Source: Actinomycetota bacterium (GTDB taxonomy: Bacteria; Actinomycetota; Acidimicrobiia; Acidimicrobiales; AC-14). Taken from it: 58,149 nt of DNA. The translations under genes and the position numbers were made by a program. Location of the stretch: NCBI GenBank assembly GCA_040754375.1, contig JBFMCT010000020.1:1-58149 (forward strand). Direction: 5' to 3'. The notes under the pieces are model-generated. The model was not told where the DNA came from, did no database searches, and saw nothing but the letters and a program-made list of their open reading frames with translations. Below, piece by piece: positions 57,205 to 58,149 of this stretch; position 1 is the first letter of the stretch, and each line of letters begins with the position of its first letter.

Positions 57205-57968
57205 CGTGGACAAGGCTCCTGCGGGCCGAGCTCCGGAAGCTGACCACCACCAGGATGCCCTGGGCGTTCCTGGTGGTTCTGGTGGCGATGGCGGGGATCA
57301 ACGCTGCGGTGGTGATCGGGGGCACCGACTTCGACGGCACCAAGAGCTTCTTGGCCACGGCTGCCGACCAGCAGTCGCTGGTCGCCTTCGCCTCGAACGC
57401 CACCGTTCTGGCCGGGTTGTTCGGTGCCATGGCCGTGGCCCGGGAGTACGCCCACGGCACGGTGATCCCTACGTTCCTCAGCTCACCGCGCCGGCACCGG
57501 GCCGTCCTGGCCCAGTACGGTGCCATCGCCGTGGGCGGCACGGCCATCGGCTTGGCGGGGGCCGCCCTCACCAACGTGGCCGTGGCTGCTTCCCTCCCGA
57601 CCACCGACTTCGGCTTTCTCATCCCGCCGAGCGCAGTGGTGCGGGTCCTCGGCGCCGCCGCCTTCGCAGGCATGGCCGGCGCGCTGCTGGGTGCCGGCAT
57701 CGGCACGGTCGTGCGCAACCCAGGTGGCGCGGTCACCGGCGCAGTCCTCGCCCTCATCGTCGCCCCTCCCCTGATCGTGCAGATGGCCAACGAGGCCAGC
57801 GCCTGGGTCCCGGCGCCGCTGGCCACCGCCCTGTCAGGCGTGAGCGCCGAGGCGGCCGGCGTCGGGAGCCAGGCCGGCCCGGTCGCGGCCGTCGTGGCAC
57901 TGGCCGCGTGGGCGCTCGTCCCCGCACTGGTCGGCCTCGTCTCGGTCCAGCGCCGAGACGTCGTATAA
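57201..57968 (+). CDS. ABC-2-type transporter permease
   Basis: The 255-residue protein has a cytoplasmic N-terminus (MTWTRLLRAELRKLTTTRMPW) and about six membrane helices, the pattern of ABC-2 permeases such as those in antibiotic or polymer export. It starts within the stop of the ATP-binding protein gene. Helices include VPAPLATALSGVSAEA-type and AVVALAAWALVPALVGLV segments. Confidence 0.85.
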   Translation: MTWTRLLRAELRKLTTTRMPWAFLVVLVAMAGINAAVVIGGTDFDGTKSFLATAADQQSLVAFASNATVLAGLFGAMAVAREYAHGTVIPTFLSSPRRHRAVLAQYGAIAVGGTAIGLAGAALTNVAVAASLPTTDFGFLIPPSAVVRVLGAAAFAGMAGALLGAGIGTVVRNPGGAVTGAVLALIVAPPLIVQMANEASAWVPAPLATALSGVSAEAAGVGSQAGPVAAVVALAAWALVPALVGLVSVQRRDVV

Positions 57969-57984
57969 CCCACCGACGTCACCT

Positions 57985-58004
57985 GGCGGAACGAACGCTC
58001 CGCC
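57985..58004 (+). terminator. Candidate terminator after the ABC pair
   Basis: GGCGGA and TCCGCC arms enclose an 8-base loop, 17 bases after the permease stop. No T-run. The remaining window (58005-58149) is non-coding on present evidence. Confidence 0.4.
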
Positions 58005-58110
58005 GCCCTTGGTCGGTCCCGACGTAAGTGTTCAGGTCAGCGGGCGGCCTGACACGGATCTCTGAAGAATTCACCGTTGTAAGCAGGAGTCGCGCGGGGT
58101 GGTCGCGAAA

Positions 58111-58127
58111 GTGTGCACATGTCACAC
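58111..58127. promoter_or_regulatory. GTGTG-n7-CACAC dyad at the right edge
   Basis: Five-base arms GTGTG and CACAC separated by CACATGT. It is near the TGTGA-n6-TCACA consensus of CRP/GlxR-type sites but one base shorter in the spacer, so a CRP site is doubtful. Its gene lies beyond the window. Confidence 0.3.
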
Positions 58128-58149
58128 GACGCGCCCTCGGCCTCCGGGC

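Noticed and set aside
58111-58127. A CRP/GlxR binding site
   Set aside because: The spacer is one base too short for the consensus; kept only as a low-confidence dyad.
1-58149. CRISPR arrays, rRNA genes, intact insertion sequences, prophage structural genes
   Set aside because: None found. Repeats present are protein-coding (Kelch blades, Thr-rich stalks) or hairpins.

Overview
The window is very GC-rich, densely packed and actinobacterial in gene content. It carries a SigR/RsrA-type sigma/anti-sigma pair, a DUF2342-type zincin linked by name to F420 biosynthesis, GlnE, a class E sortase with an LAxTG substrate, DUF4244-type and TadE-type pilins, a SoxR with an [2Fe-2S] cluster motif, and a DtxR-type regulator. 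Together these point to Actinomycetota, and the mix of an actinobacterial type IV pilus with a Tad pilus suggests Acidimicrobiia or a relative. That class assignment is inference; no rRNA or other decisive marker is present. Most genes lie on the minus strand in tight runs with ATGA/GTGA overlaps.

Layout. 1-3.0 kb: edge of a minus-strand membrane protein, a serine recombinase that lacks its catalytic domain, the zincin and two small proteins. 3.0-4.7 kb: sigR-rsrA and, on the other strand, three small proteins (acidic, Cys-rich, one-helix). 4.7-10.9 kb: MFS/spermidine-synthase-like fusion, PIG-V-like mannosyltransferase, cation/Ca2+ antiporter, and an ArsR-SRPBCC-DinB operon behind a perfect 28-bp palindrome. 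10.9-12.5 kb: methyltransferase, two eroded gene fragments and tRNA-Thr(CGT). 12.6-21.7 kb: holB-tmk-MFS, topA, hppA and a DtxR-family regulator. 21.7-26.7 kb: an unknown protein, an ECF sigma with an overlapping membrane/Thr-rich protein gene, a zinc-finger/Kelch membrane protein, a small basic protein and an RsbW/RsbV pair.

26.7-35.4 kb is a type IV pilus locus (minus-strand order: unknown, pilB, pilC, three minor pilins, major pilin, terminator, pilT, secreted Thr-rich protein). 35.4-39.4 kb holds a PhoB-like regulator, a hybrid histidine kinase and PhoU. 39.4-42.8 kb is a cell-wall module: FN3 protein, class E sortase and a protein ending in LAKTG. 42.8-47.2 kb is a Tad pilus operon (tadZ-cpaF-tadB-tadC-flp-tadE) behind a promoter overlapped by an inverted repeat.

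47.2-58.1 kb: a 25-residue protein with a textbook terminator, a selenocysteine tRNA (selC), a principal-type sigma factor, a ferritin-like unknown, NAD synthetase, an ECF sigma fused to a zinc-finger/membrane/Ig-like tail, glnE, a cluster of hairpins, soxR with a near-perfect SoxR box at its start codon, and an ABC-2-type exporter pair.

The main themes are envelope biology (two pilus machines, sortase, Thr-rich surface proteins) and signal-dependent transcription (four sigma factors, two of them tied to extracytoplasmic domains). The most unusual items are the sigma-to-surface fusion and its split counterpart, selC, the gene-remnant areas and several well-formed operators.
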